A program made the position numbers and the translations under genes. DNA of 64,000 nt, taken from positions 39,245-103,244 of the forward strand of contig NZ_JAFBER010000010.1 in the NCBI RefSeq assembly GCF_016908855.1, in the 5' to 3' direction. The stretch's first letter is position 1; every line of letters starts with the position of its first letter. Source of the stretch: Scopulibacillus daqui. Its GTDB lineage: Bacteria; Bacillota; Bacilli; Bacillales; Sporolactobacillaceae. The notes beneath the pieces were generated by a model. It was not told the origin of the DNA, ran no database searches, and was given only the letters and a program-made list of their open reading frames with translations. Positions 1 through 9,103 of the stretch are shown here, piece by piece.

Positions 1-1473
1 TTCTTATTACTATTTGAATTTAGACAATCATCGTTACGAGCAGGGATTTTTGCCTATATCGTAACTCTATTGATCACTATAATAACTTCTTCATTTAAAC
101 TAACATCAAAAGGTATCTTTCACGCTACAATTAAAGGAATGTTAATTTCTTTTATTGCTGCATATGTACTTTTTTTTGGGATTTTTCTTTTTCATCTTAT
201 GAATAAATCCGGAAAAATAGATATCATTGCTTCGTGCATAGCACAAGCTACAAAAGATAAAATCATGCAAGCAATTATTTTGGTGATTGGTTTTTCACCT
301 TTAATTGAATCAACAAGTGGTTTTGGTACTGCCTTTTTAGTAGTAACTCCGATTTTAATTGCACTGGGTTTTGAACATTTCAAGGCAGCTTTAATTGGTC
401 TCGTCAGTCTTCTTGCAGTCCCTTGGGGAGCATTGTCTACGGGAACAGTAATTGGGGCAAATTTAGGGAAAATACCCCTTGAAAATATGGGAATAGGGAG
501 TGCAATTGTTGGGATCCCTACCTTTATTTATTTTCTTGCTATCGCTGTATATTTAGCAGGAGGAAAAAAGGGTGTTCAAGAAAAATGGAAGGAAGTTATC
601 TTATTTTCTTTAACTTTTGGCATCTCAATTCTAATCTTTAATGCTTATGTGAGTGTAGAGTTAGCAGGCGTACTAAGTGCTTTAATCACAACAGGATTAG
701 GATTCATAGTAGTCAAATTATCGTATAAAAAAAATAAGAAATATGGTAACTTGGCTTTTAATGAAATATCCACTTCCCAAGAGGAAGTTAGAGAAAGTAT
801 TTTTAAGGTTATGAGTCCGTATCTATTTTTAACCTTTTTTATCTTTATTTCCCGTCTGATTCCAGCTATAAAAGACTTTTTAGAATCACATTTTGTAATC
901 GAACTACCTAACTATTCGTTTTCGCTTGCCTTACTTTATTCACCTGGTTTTTGGCTTTTAATGGCCTGCTTATTTGCTATTTTCATTTTTAGGATCCAAT
1001 GGCTTGTTATATGGGATTCGTTAAAAGAAACGCTTAAGCAATGGCTGCCATTTGTTATTTCAACAACTGCATTTGTAGCCATGGCTGAAATTATGGCTGA
1101 ATCTGGGATGACAATGCATATTGCAAACATAGCAGGAACTCTATTTGGTGCAACTTTCATATTTATTTCCCCCATCATTGGAGGATTAGGTGGATTTCTT
1201 ACTGGCAGTAATACAGGGGCAAATGCCATGTTTATTAATCTTCAGGTACAAACCGCACACCAGTTAGGAATGTCGCCCGATTTGTTTGCTTATGCTCAAA
1301 ATACAAGCGCATCGCATTCAACGATGGCTGCGCCATCTCGTGTTATGTTAGGTGCTTCTTTATGCGATATTCAGTCCAGAGAAAACAGTTTATTAAAAAA
1401 TATTTGTTTCATTGTAGCTGGAGCATTACTTATTATAACTTTGACAACTTCCTTATGGTTATGGTTATTTTAA
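1..1473 (+). CDS. lctP: L-lactate permease (LctP family), 5' end cut off by the window
   Basis: Secondary transporter of the lactate permease family, predicted to import lactate or glycolate with protons across the cytoplasmic membrane. The frame is open from base 1, so the true start lies left of the window; the TTG at 70 is only an internal codon. The visible protein has about 12 hydrophobic segments. It carries family-typical stretches such as SPLIESTSGFGTAF and, near the C-terminus, GFLTGSNTGANAMF and QNTSASHSTMAAPSR. The missing N-terminus is short, since the family is about 530-560 residues. No lactate dehydrogenase gene is next to it inside the window. Family assignment is firm; the exact substrate is inferred. 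Confidence 0.9.
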   Translation, partial: FLLLFEFRQSSLRAGIFAYIVTLLITIITSSFKLTSKGIFHATIKGMLISFIAAYVLFFGIFLFHLMNKSGKIDIIASCIAQATKDKIMQAIILVIGFSPLIESTSGFGTAFLVVTPILIALGFEHFKAALIGLVSLLAVPWGALSTGTVIGANLGKIPLENMGIGSAIVGIPTFIYFLAIAVYLAGGKKGVQEKWKEVILFSLTFGISILIFNAYVSVELAGVLSALITTGLGFIVVKLSYKKNKKYGNLAFNEISTSQEEVRESIFKVMSPYLFLTFFIFISRLIPAIKDFLESHFVIELPNYSFSLALLYSPGFWLLMACLFAIFIFRIQWLVIWDSLKETLKQWLPFVISTTAFVAMAEIMAESGMTMHIANIAGTLFGATFIFISPIIGGLGGFLTGSNTGANAMFINLQVQTAHQLGMSPDLFAYAQNTSASHSTMAAPSRVMLGASLCDIQSRENSLLKNICFIVAGALLIITLTTSLWLWLF

Positions 1474-1620
1474 ATAAAATTAACTATATTAAATTAAACT
1501 CAAAAATGTATAAATATAACACAATGGAAGGTTCCCGCTCGAAAACCGGACGATCGACTTTCGAAACGTTCAGTGAATAACATTTGTTTACAGCCGCGTT
1601 CAAACTGGATAAACATCATA

Positions 1621-1665
1621 AAAACTCACATCAAATAATTGAAATTAAAAAAACATGTGAGTTTT
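1621..1665 (+). terminator. Inverted repeat downstream of lctP, possible terminator
   Basis: Perfect 11-bp arms (1621-1631 and 1655-1665) enclose a 23-base loop and run into a short T tract. The loop is long for an intrinsic terminator, so the call is tentative. Confidence 0.4.
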
Positions 1666-2100
1666 TATGACAAAAATACTGAATCTCTATGTAAAGTCCT
1701 CTAAACTGAAAGCGAAAAGAAATGAAAAGGTGAAGGATTTATTTTTGAGGTTTTCACGTTATGTCAACCGCTCGTGTTTCACTGAGGCGCCTTTTTTAGA
1801 AATGAGCAAAGGACTGAAATAGGAAATGCCAGTGCAAATCCTGTACCATTGACTTTAAGTGAACTTGAAAGGCTTTTCCGAATGATTGCTAGAAAAAACA
1901 CGAACAGGACGTCTAGTTAACACATTTGGCCATATTCCTGCAGCCATTTAAACGGCTGACAGCGGATTTTCCTTGCCGCTAAGCTGAACCCCGCCTTAAA
2001 TATAAATACTTCATAAAAAAGTCCTCTCTTCATATGATGAATTGAGCATCTATGTTGAACACTTTTAATTCGTTTGAAATACTGGAAATGAACGTATTAA
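1666..2100. other. Intergenic stretch with no recognisable gene
   Basis: About 430 bases between lctP and yhfK. A 51-codon frame (1667-1822, +) has no Shine-Dalgarno site and resembles nothing I know. An overlapping frame to about 1920 contains VPLTLSELERLF but has no start. Either could be gene debris; nothing is supported. Confidence 0.4.
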
Positions 2101-2125
2101 TCCTATCAAAAGGAGAGTCGATGTC

Positions 2126-2770
2126 ATGAAAGTCACAGTCGTGGGAGCAAATGGCCAAATCGGCCGTCAGTTGACAGAACTTTTAGCCAAGAGTAATGAA
2201 TATACTGTTCGGGCTATGGTTAGAAAACCGGAACAAACAGAAGCCTTTGAGAAGATTGGAGCAGAAACGGCGGTGGCTAATTTAGAAGGAACAGTAGCTG
2301 AATTAACGGATGCCGTTAAAGGCTGTGATGCGGTCGTCTTTACTGCCGGTTCAGGAGGAAGCACAGGATATGATAAGACATTGCTCGTTGACCTTGATGG
2401 TGCGGTTAAAACCATTGAAGCGGCCCAACAGGCAGGGATAAAACGATTTATAATGGTCAGTGCTCTTCAAGCTCACCATCGCGATAATTGGAATGAGCAA
2501 ATTAAGCCGTATTATGCCGCAAAACATTATGCGGACAAAATGCTCGAAGCAAGCGGATTAACATATACCATTGTACGCCCCGGCAGACTATTAAATGAAC
2601 CCGGGACAGGAATGATTACGGCAAATGAAAATCTTACAAGAAGTTCAATCCCGCGTGAAGATGTAGCAAAAACTGTCTTTGCAGCGCTTAACGAGGAACA
2701 TACGTTTAATAAATCATTTGATATTGTTTCAGGCCATACGCCGATTGTTAAGGCATTAAAAGACTTTTAA
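2126..2770 (+). CDS. yhfK: NAD(P)-binding Rossmann protein, YhfK-like SDR
   Basis: Atypical short-chain dehydrogenase/NAD(P)H-binding protein of 214 residues, the same length as B. subtilis YhfK. The N-terminus carries the nucleotide-binding motif VVGANGQIG (residues 5-13). The middle holds TAGSGGSTGYDKTLLVDLDG and FIMVSALQAH, and YYAAKHYADK provides the YxxxK pair. The ATG is preceded by AAAGGAGAG at good spacing. It stands alone between lctP and rtp. The cellular substrate of the YhfK group is unknown; flavin reductase-like or quinone-related roles are only guesses. Identity with the YhfK group is very likely. Confidence 0.88.
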   Translation: MKVTVVGANGQIGRQLTELLAKSNEYTVRAMVRKPEQTEAFEKIGAETAVANLEGTVAELTDAVKGCDAVVFTAGSGGSTGYDKTLLVDLDGAVKTIEAAQQAGIKRFIMVSALQAHHRDNWNEQIKPYYAAKHYADKMLEASGLTYTIVRPGRLLNEPGTGMITANENLTRSSIPREDVAKTVFAALNEEHTFNKSFDIVSGHTPIVKALKDF

Positions 2771-2824
2771 AAGGATAGGGACGGGAAAAACAAATTTGCA
2801 CCGTATAAAATAAAAGGTTTAAAA

Positions 2825-2854
2825 AAGCCCGGCTTTCAAAGAAAAACCGGGCTT
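2825..2854 (-). terminator. Stable hairpin after yhfK
   Basis: Eight-bp perfect arms (AAGCCCGG, 2825-2832 and 2847-2854). The uridine-rich tail lies on the minus strand; the + side is followed by GAGCC. It may therefore act mainly against leftward transcription. Confidence 0.5.
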
Positions 2855-3047
2855 GAGCCATTGTTTGTATGCGGGAATTATTATACGGTTAGATAAAAGG
2901 GCAGGATAGTTTTGAAAAAATAAGTTAAGGGCGTTCCAGAAAATGAAAGGGGTTCACGGTGTGTTTTATTATCGTATAAGACCGATGTTCCGCTTCTGTA
3001 AGATTCCCTTAATTAATCATTGAATATTTTTTATATTTTTATTTATT

Positions 3048-3068
3048 GTTCTTTTAGAACAGTGTTCT
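3048..3068. promoter_or_regulatory. Overlapping palindromes upstream of rtp, candidate Rtp operator
   Basis: Three alternating half-sites, GTTCT-TTT-AGAAC-AGT-GTTCT, form two overlapping palindromes about 125 bp before the rtp start. In B. subtilis, Rtp binds two Ter sites upstream of its own gene and represses it. This position fits such a role, but the sequence does not match the B. subtilis Ter consensus as I remember it. Confidence 0.35.
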
Positions 3069-3191
3069 TAATATTCAATAGGGCCACTAGATAAAAAGAA
3101 TTTTGATCTATTAGGGAAATTTGTACCGGCTCAATGCCAGCTTATATGATATGATAAATTTATAGGAAATAACAAGCAGGTGAGTAGAGTT

Positions 3192-3554
3192 ATGCCAAAT
3201 CGTTTTTTAACAAAACAACGAGCAGTCATTAAGCTGTATCTCATCAATTTAGTCGAGCAAAACAAGCTGTATGGATTGCAATTTCTCCAATTGTTAAGAA
3301 AAGAATTCGAGCCCTACGGCTTTCGTCCGACACACTCAGAAATTTACAAATCATTGCATGAGTTAACTAAAGAGGGGATATTATACCGAACAAAAAAATT
3401 GAAAGGCGAAGGTCAAGACGGCTTTCAAGAAATTGTCATCTATCAATTTACTGAGGATGGATATGAGAAAGCTAAGACTTATAAAAAAATGGTGAAACAG
3501 GACCTTGACCGAAGCAAGCACATGATCAACAAAATATTAAAAGATAATTTCTAA
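3192..3554 (+). CDS. rtp: Replication terminator protein Rtp
   Basis: Dimeric winged-helix contrahelicase that binds Ter sites and blocks replication forks in one direction. The 120-residue protein lines up with B. subtilis Rtp (122 residues) along its length: FLTKQRAVIKLYLI near the start, PTHSEIYKSLHEL as the recognition region, FQEIVIYQF for the wing, and a C-terminal dimerisation helix ending ILKDNF. The ATG at 3192 is chosen over the GTG at 3180 because AGGTGAG sits seven bases upstream of it. A dif site lies 6 kb to the right, so the gene marks the chromosome terminus. A degenerate second copy exists near 62.4 kb. Confidence 0.93.
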   Translation: MPNRFLTKQRAVIKLYLINLVEQNKLYGLQFLQLLRKEFEPYGFRPTHSEIYKSLHELTKEGILYRTKKLKGEGQDGFQEIVIYQFTEDGYEKAKTYKKMVKQDLDRSKHMINKILKDNF

Positions 3555-3698
3555 GAACGCTGGAGCTTGAGAACTTCACTTTTAAACCCATCAAACTCAT
3601 AAAAAATGCATGATTCTTGGTGCCAAGCTGATCATAAAACGATATTAATAGATATAAATCAATGGTATAGACACTATTACCAAAAGGGGTGTGACATA

Positions 3699-4865
3699 TT
3701 GGGTCATAAAGCTGATATTATTATTGTCGGCGGCGGTGTAATGGGCTCCAGTATTGCTTACAATCTATTAAATGACGGTTATGAAGGAAAGATTATTCTT
3801 TTTGAAAAGGACAAGCTTTATGAATTTTCATCAACGCCTCGAAGCGCAGGGGGCCTTCGCCAGCTTTATACAACTGCAATAAACATTCAAATCAGCCGAT
3901 ACAGCCTGCAAGTCTATCAAACTTTTCCGGAGAATATGGCTGTAGATGGCGAAAGAGCCGACATTGATTTTAAAAGAAGAGGATACTTATTTCTTGGAAC
4001 AGACGACATGATGAGCGGCTTTGAAAAGCAGTTAAAACTGCAAAACGCTTACGGTGTCCCTTCGGAAATCCTTGACAGATCAAGGCTTAAGAACCTTATC
4101 CCCGAGTTGAATACTGATGATTTAGCCGGCGGTCTTTATTGTTCTGAAGATGGATACCTCGATCCTTACTCTGTCATGCAAGGTTACATCAAGAAAGCGA
4201 AAAGTCTTGGGGCGGAATACATTTATCAAGAAGTCGATCATCTTGTTATAAACAGCCACAGGATTCATGGTGTTTGTTTAATGGACGGCACCAAATATGA
4301 GGCGCCGATTGTTATTAACTGCGCAGGTGCTTGGGCGCCGTTCTTAAGCGAAAAAGGCGGGCTTCCAATCCCGGTTGTCCCTCTGAAAAGACAGATCTTT
4401 CAGTTTAATGCAAAAAAACCTTTAGAAAAGAAACTGCCGTTAACGATTGATCCGTCGGGAGTATATTTTCGTCATGAAGGGGAAACGCTGATCTGCGGTT
4501 ATTCCGAAGATGTTGAACCCGGCATCGATTTTACTTGGAAGAGATCCTATTTTATTGAAAATTTGTGGCCAATACTAGCTAAACGCATCAGTCAATTCGA
4601 GAATATAAAACTTGAAAAAGGCTGGGCGGGCTTATACAGCTTTAATACAAAAGATCAAAATGCGATTATCGGTCATCACCCAAAATGCCGAGGCTACTAT
4701 TTAGCCTGCGGCTTCAGCGGTCACGGAATGCAGCAGGCGCCGGCTGTCGGGAAAGGGATATCTGAGCTGATCAGAAAAGGAAAATATGAAACAATTGATC
4801 TAAGTCCTTTAAGAGTTGAACGTTTTGCTGAAAATGATTTAGTGATTGAAGAAGCGATTGTTTAA
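3699..4865 (+). CDS. FAD-dependent oxidoreductase, DAO family (sarcosine/glycine oxidase-like)
   Basis: Flavoprotein of the D-amino-acid oxidase superfamily, 388 residues. The N-terminus has the dinucleotide-binding fold IIIVGGGVMGSSIAYNL, followed by an acidic residue in ILFEKD. The stretch SSTPRSAGGLRQLY follows, as in FAD oxidases acting on N-methyl or secondary amines. The C-terminal YYLACGFSGHGMQQAPAVG is the usual FAD-closing segment. The TTG at 3699 is preferred because AAAAGGGG precedes it and the protein then starts at the Rossmann fold; the open frame extends upstream to 3606 without a ribosome site. The substrate cannot be read from the sequence. No partner subunit is adjacent. Confidence 0.82.
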   Translation: MGHKADIIIVGGGVMGSSIAYNLLNDGYEGKIILFEKDKLYEFSSTPRSAGGLRQLYTTAINIQISRYSLQVYQTFPENMAVDGERADIDFKRRGYLFLGTDDMMSGFEKQLKLQNAYGVPSEILDRSRLKNLIPELNTDDLAGGLYCSEDGYLDPYSVMQGYIKKAKSLGAEYIYQEVDHLVINSHRIHGVCLMDGTKYEAPIVINCAGAWAPFLSEKGGLPIPVVPLKRQIFQFNAKKPLEKKLPLTIDPSGVYFRHEGETLICGYSEDVEPGIDFTWKRSYFIENLWPILAKRISQFENIKLEKGWAGLYSFNTKDQNAIIGHHPKCRGYYLACGFSGHGMQQAPAVGKGISELIRKGKYETIDLSPLRVERFAENDLVIEEAIV

Positions 4866-4984
4866 TAGTAAATGATGTCATTAACAGCATGATTGCGCCA
4901 TATGATGTATTCAGTCCATTTCAGATATAAATTCTGAATATATGAATTATTCCCTCAGGAGTTAAGCGATTTAATCAAAATGCC

Positions 4985-5062
4985 GGGGAGGAGACATTTA
5001 TGCCGATTTGATTCACGTCTGAAGCCCAATTAATAAAAAGGGAGCTTCCTTAATGGGGCTTC
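4985..5062 (+). promoter_or_regulatory. Leader with tiny MPI-stop frame and hairpin before the MFS gene
   Basis: A strong GGGGAGGAG precedes ATG at 5000, which encodes only three residues (MPI) before a stop. A hairpin follows with 13-bp arms and one mismatch (5021-5033 with 5050-5062), ending just before the transporter's ribosome site. The layout resembles ribosome-controlled attenuation of resistance exporters. That role is inferred. Confidence 0.35.
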
Positions 5063-5078
5063 AGGCGAGGTGATCATT

Positions 5079-6305
5079 TTGAAAAAAATACAGCCTTCGA
5101 TATTTCGTTCCCGCAATTTTTGCCTGTTAATGATTTCTGATGCCGTTTCAGTGTTTGGTGATCAAATCGGCTGGATAGCGCTGTTGTGGTTTATAATGGT
5201 GACAACAAATCATTCGGCCGATATAGGATTGGCTGCGCTTTGTTTCGGATTGCCGGGTGTTTTTCTTGGACCGATTGTCGGCAATATTCTAGACAGATTC
5301 CCGCAAAAGCAGATAATTATTGCCGTAAACTTATTTCTCGGGGGCATCTTTTTCGGTATTCCGCTGCTTTATTGGTTTCACCATCTTTCATTGCCATGCT
5401 TAATGATCTTAGCCATTATTGCCGGATGTTTGACCCCGTTTGTGACCGTAGGCTGGATGGTTTTATTGCCTAATGTTGTTTCAGCCAGATATCTCAGTGC
5501 AGCAAACGCTATTAATGAGATGATACTTCAGTCTGCGCTAATGGCAGGACCGCTGGCTGGCGGCATGCTTATTGCATCGTTAGGAGCGCCTGTCGCTGTT
5601 TGGCTGGATGGTCTATCCTTTTTGATTGCTGTTTTATGCATACTGCCTGTCAAAGTCAGTCAATATAAACAAAAAAATGTCCAAGAACATTCTTCATTAC
5701 AACAGAAGTCATTTTGGAAAGCTATATGGCATGGGTTCAAATATCTTTATGCTGTGAAAGCAGTATGGTGGGTAACGATAGGCGCTTTATGCTTGAATTT
5801 TGCTTACGGCATACTTGACGTCTCTCTCCCTTTATATATCCACCAAGAATTGAAGTTAAGTGCAGTATTCTTAGGGAACCTATGGATGACATACTTTATA
5901 GGTTCTATATGCGGCGCGGTCTTGGCTGGGTTTATAGAAATTCCTCTTCAAAAGGGCGTTCTTATGTCCTTTATGATTATCGGCTGGGGCGTTTGCTTTT
6001 TACAAATGATTTGGCTACATTATCTTTTGTCGAGTTTTATCATCATGGGGCTTGCCGGCTTTTTGTTCGGAGGATATTCTCCAATGGCCAGAACAGCTGT
6101 CCAAACGCTTGTTCCAAAACCGTACCAAGGACGTGTATTCGGTCTCCGTATATCCCTGATTGCCATCGGGGTCCCCTCTGGATCATATGTGAGCGGATTG
6201 TTCTCTCAATGGGTCAGGCCTTCATTATTAATCGGAATGACAGGCATCCCTATCTTGATATTAGGCATGCTGCTTCTGTTTATACGGGGTTTTCGCACAA
6301 TCTGA
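5079..6305 (+). CDS. MFS efflux transporter (EntS/macrolide-efflux-like)
   Basis: Twelve-segment major-facilitator exporter of the MFS_3 type, 408 residues. The opening FRSRNFCLLMISDAVSVFGDQIGW and the loop GNILDRFPQKQIIIAVN are typical of MefA/EntS-like drug or siderophore exporters. The C-terminal half carries GYSPMARTAVQTLVP and PYQGRVFGLR. The TTG at 5079 is preferred over the GTG at 5070 because GAGGTG lies six bases ahead of it. The substrate cannot be predicted; the leader hairpin upstream might hint at antibiotic-responsive control. It appears to be transcribed alone. Confidence 0.82.
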   Translation: MKKIQPSIFRSRNFCLLMISDAVSVFGDQIGWIALLWFIMVTTNHSADIGLAALCFGLPGVFLGPIVGNILDRFPQKQIIIAVNLFLGGIFFGIPLLYWFHHLSLPCLMILAIIAGCLTPFVTVGWMVLLPNVVSARYLSAANAINEMILQSALMAGPLAGGMLIASLGAPVAVWLDGLSFLIAVLCILPVKVSQYKQKNVQEHSSLQQKSFWKAIWHGFKYLYAVKAVWWVTIGALCLNFAYGILDVSLPLYIHQELKLSAVFLGNLWMTYFIGSICGAVLAGFIEIPLQKGVLMSFMIIGWGVCFLQMIWLHYLLSSFIIMGLAGFLFGGYSPMARTAVQTLVPKPYQGRVFGLRISLIAIGVPSGSYVSGLFSQWVRPSLLIGMTGIPILILGMLLLFIRGFRTI

Positions 6306-6538
6306 TCTGGTTCATACCAGCGTGGGAAAGTTAAAATTCACATGGATGTTAAACTTATGACTTTTAGTTTATCAGCCGGCTCCTATGTTCTGGATTCGGC
6401 TTTTTTTCATGCTGATGGCTGCGTTCCGGATCTCGCCCTTTTATTCAAATACATTGATAAAGGGAGAGTACATTCAGATTTTAAAGCGGTGATCAGTATT
6501 TTAGGTTTAATAAAATCCGCGGATGTTCAATAAAAAGG

Positions 6539-7258
6539 TTAATCGGCATGAAACATCCGCATACGATAAGCATTCATAGCTGTTTTTCCCAGGTCATTGA
6601 GGAAGCGGTAATTACCGACGGCGCCGACGATTGCGCCAAATCCAGGTATTATTTGCAATAGTTTAACCAGATCAATATAATCACGGTAATCTTGCTGAAA
6701 CTGTTGCCAATCAAATTCTTCAATAGATGAATAACGGCTCACTGTTTCCGGCCAGTTTTTTAACTTTATGAAGGCTTCTTTCCGCTTTTTATCACTTGAA
6801 AAAGCAACTTGAAAAACCTGCAGCACATATAAGCGTTCCCGATAATCGTTGACGTCGTAACCGTAAATGCTTGCGACATCATATAAAAATTTAATCTTTA
6901 AAGATAAAAGCATAGGAAAATCCGCCAATCCCCACCAAAGACCGCCCGCGCCTGTTCCCGCTCCTTCAATCGCGGCCAAACGCTTATATGTTGTGATTTT
7001 CTGTTTAAGCATTTCCTCGCGTTTGACAAGAGATACCTCTTTGATAGGGGTTTGCTTAGCCGTTATTTCCGAACCAAGCATGACGGTTTTTATCATTCCT
7101 TTAATGCTTTTGGTTATCATATCATGGACCTTTTGCGGAATTTTTTCATTAACTTTCTTTTGAATGGAAACCGCTGCCCGTCCGAAGACTGACGAGCTTT
7201 TCATCATTTTTTTCTGCCATACGATGCATTCCTCATACGCGATTTGTTCGTAATCCAT
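6539..7258 (-). CDS. EcsC family protein
   Basis: A 239-residue member of the EcsC family, named after the third gene of the B. subtilis ecsABC locus. Here it stands alone with no ABC transporter genes. Visible family traits are the N-terminal WQKKMMKSSS, the Gly-rich amphipathic AAIEGAGTGAGGLWWGLADF, and the hydrophobic C-terminal LLQIIPGFGAIVGAVGNY. There is no signal peptide; the two hydrophobic patches suggest membrane association. The ATG is preceded by AAAGGATG. The biochemical role of the family is unknown. Confidence 0.82.
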   Translation of the reverse strand: MDYEQIAYEECIVWQKKMMKSSSVFGRAAVSIQKKVNEKIPQKVHDMITKSIKGMIKTVMLGSEITAKQTPIKEVSLVKREEMLKQKITTYKRLAAIEGAGTGAGGLWWGLADFPMLLSLKIKFLYDVASIYGYDVNDYRERLYVLQVFQVAFSSDKKRKEAFIKLKNWPETVSRYSSIEEFDWQQFQQDYRDYIDLVKLLQIIPGFGAIVGAVGNYRFLNDLGKTAMNAYRMRMFHAD

Positions 7259-7423
7259 ACAAGAACATCCTTTGGGTTTTTATATTCAAATTATACTATA
7301 AAAAAAGAACTCAAATAAATTCTCTAAATGCTAAAATCGTTGAGGAGATGCATAGATAATTCCCATTCGCTTTAAACCTATGTTATAATCAGCTAGATAT
7401 TACTTTTGGAGGATTCGATACAA

Positions 7424-9049
7424 TTGATTACAGTAAATAATGTGAGTTTAAGATTTGGCGACCGCAAACTATTTGAAAATATTAATATTAAATTTACACC
7501 AGGCAATTGTTATGGACTTATTGGGGCTAACGGCGCAGGCAAGTCTACTTTTTTGAAAATTCTGTCCGGAGAAATAGAATCACAAACCGGCAGCGTTTCA
7601 ATTACTCCTGGCGAGCGTTTGGCTGTCCTCAAACAAGACCACTTCCAATATGAAGATTATGACGTTTTAAATGTCGTCATTATGGGGCATACAAGGTTAT
7701 ACGAAGTCATGCAAGAGAAGGACGCCATTTATATGAAACCTGATTTCTCTGATGAAGATGGCATAAAAGCCGCTGAACTGGAGGCAGAATTTGCTGAACT
7801 CAACGGCTGGGAAGCTGAATCTGAAGCAGCTGTTTTGCTGAAAGGATTAGGGATAGAAGAAGAGCTTCATACGAAAAAAATGTCTGAACTGACCGGCGCC
7901 GAAAAGGTGAAGGTGCTTCTTGCCCAGGCTTTATTCGGCAAGCCGGACATTTTGCTTCTCGATGAGCCGACAAACCACCTTGATTTAAAAGCCACCAAGT
8001 GGTTAGAAGATTTTCTTATTGACTTCGAAAATACTGTTATTGTCGTATCGCATGACCGTCATTTCTTAAATCGGGTTTGTACTCATATTGCTGATCTGGA
8101 CTTTGGAAAGATTCAAATCTATGTCGGAAACTATGACTTTTGGTATGAGTCCAGTCAACTTGCACTAAAAATGGCTCAGGAAGCGAACAAAAAGAAAGAA
8201 GAAAAAATTAAAGAACTGCAAAACTTTATTGCCCGATTCAGCGCTAACGCATCTAAATCAAAACAAGCAACGTCAAGAAAAAAACTGTTGGAAAAGATTA
8301 CGCTTGAGGACATTCAGCCATCCTCACGACGTTATCCATACGTTCATTTTGAGCCGGAACGAGAGATCGGAAATGACCTGTTAACGGTAGAAGGGCTGTC
8401 GAAAACCATTGAGGGTGTTAAAGTTCTTGATAATATCAGTTTCAGGATGAATAAAAACGACAAAATTGCCCTTATCGGCAGAAATGAAATAGCGATCTCG
8501 ACGCTGTTTAAAATTCTTATGGGTGAAATGGAGCCTGACAGCGGTTCATTCAAATGGGGCGTGACAACTTCTCAGGCGTATTTCCCGAAAGACAACTCGA
8601 AGTACTTTGAGAACTGCGAGTTGTCGTTAGTTGATTGGCTGAGACAATACTCGCCGCAAGATCAAACCGAAAGTTTCCTAAGAGGATTCCTTGGAAGAAT
8701 GCTATTTTCTGGTGAAGAAGCGTTAAAGAAAGCCAGCGTGCTGTCAGGGGGAGAGAAGGTACGCTGCATGTTAGCTAAAATGATGCTGAGCGGCGCAAAT
8801 GTTCTATTGTTAGATGATCCGACAAACCATTTAGATTTGGAATCAATCACCGCATTGAACAACGGACTCATTAAATTCAAAGGATCAATGCTATTTACAT
8901 CGCATGACCATCAATTCATTCAAACGATCGCTAACCGCATCATTGAGATCACACCTAATGGATTAGTCGACAAAGAAATGACATACGATGAGTATTTAGA
9001 AAATGAAGAACTGCAGCAGAAAGTTGAAGCTATGTATACAAAACAATAA
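7424..9049 (+). CDS. ykpA: ABC-F family ATPase YkpA
   Basis: Soluble ABC-F protein of 541 residues, close to B. subtilis YkpA throughout. The ABC-F family acts on ribosomes; the YkpA/YbiT branch has no settled function. The first ATPase domain has Walker A GANGAGKST (about 34-42), a modified signature LTGAEK and Walker B LLLDEPTNHLD (177-187). A charged linker with KKKEEKIKE follows. The second domain has a degenerate P-loop GRNEIAIST (352-360) without lysine, an intact LSGGEK, and LLLDDPTNHLDLE with Asp replacing the catalytic Glu. The TTG at 7424 is chosen because TTTGGAGG precedes it. A TATAAT at 7384-7389 is a likely -10 box. Confidence 0.93.
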   Translation: MITVNNVSLRFGDRKLFENINIKFTPGNCYGLIGANGAGKSTFLKILSGEIESQTGSVSITPGERLAVLKQDHFQYEDYDVLNVVIMGHTRLYEVMQEKDAIYMKPDFSDEDGIKAAELEAEFAELNGWEAESEAAVLLKGLGIEEELHTKKMSELTGAEKVKVLLAQALFGKPDILLLDEPTNHLDLKATKWLEDFLIDFENTVIVVSHDRHFLNRVCTHIADLDFGKIQIYVGNYDFWYESSQLALKMAQEANKKKEEKIKELQNFIARFSANASKSKQATSRKKLLEKITLEDIQPSSRRYPYVHFEPEREIGNDLLTVEGLSKTIEGVKVLDNISFRMNKNDKIALIGRNEIAISTLFKILMGEMEPDSGSFKWGVTTSQAYFPKDNSKYFENCELSLVDWLRQYSPQDQTESFLRGFLGRMLFSGEEALKKASVLSGGEKVRCMLAKMMLSGANVLLLDDPTNHLDLESITALNNGLIKFKGSMLFTSHDHQFIQTIANRIIEITPNGLVDKEMTYDEYLENEELQQKVEAMYTKQ

Positions 9050-9060
9050 ATAGAACAATA

Positions 9061-9101
9061 ACAACCACTCGGGTTAATCATTTTATGATCCGAGTGGTTG
9101 T
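9061..9101 (+). terminator. Intrinsic terminator after ykpA
   Basis: Twelve-bp perfect arms (ACAACCACTCGG, 9061-9072 and 9090-9101) followed by a short T stretch, 12 bases after the ykpA stop. Confidence 0.85.
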
Positions 9102-9103
9102 TT

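Noticed and set aside
6342..6533. 63-codon + frame after the MFS gene
   Set aside because: No convincing ribosome site or similarity; length is within chance for this composition.
6519..6567. GCGGATGTT/AACATCCGC inverted repeat at the end of the EcsC-like gene
   Set aside because: One arm lies in coding sequence and there is no T tract; probably coincidence or a very weak terminator.
9018..9046. CTATGTATAC motif at the end of ykpA, considered as a Ter site
   Set aside because: It codes the conserved C-terminus AMYTKQ and lacks the rest of a Ter site.
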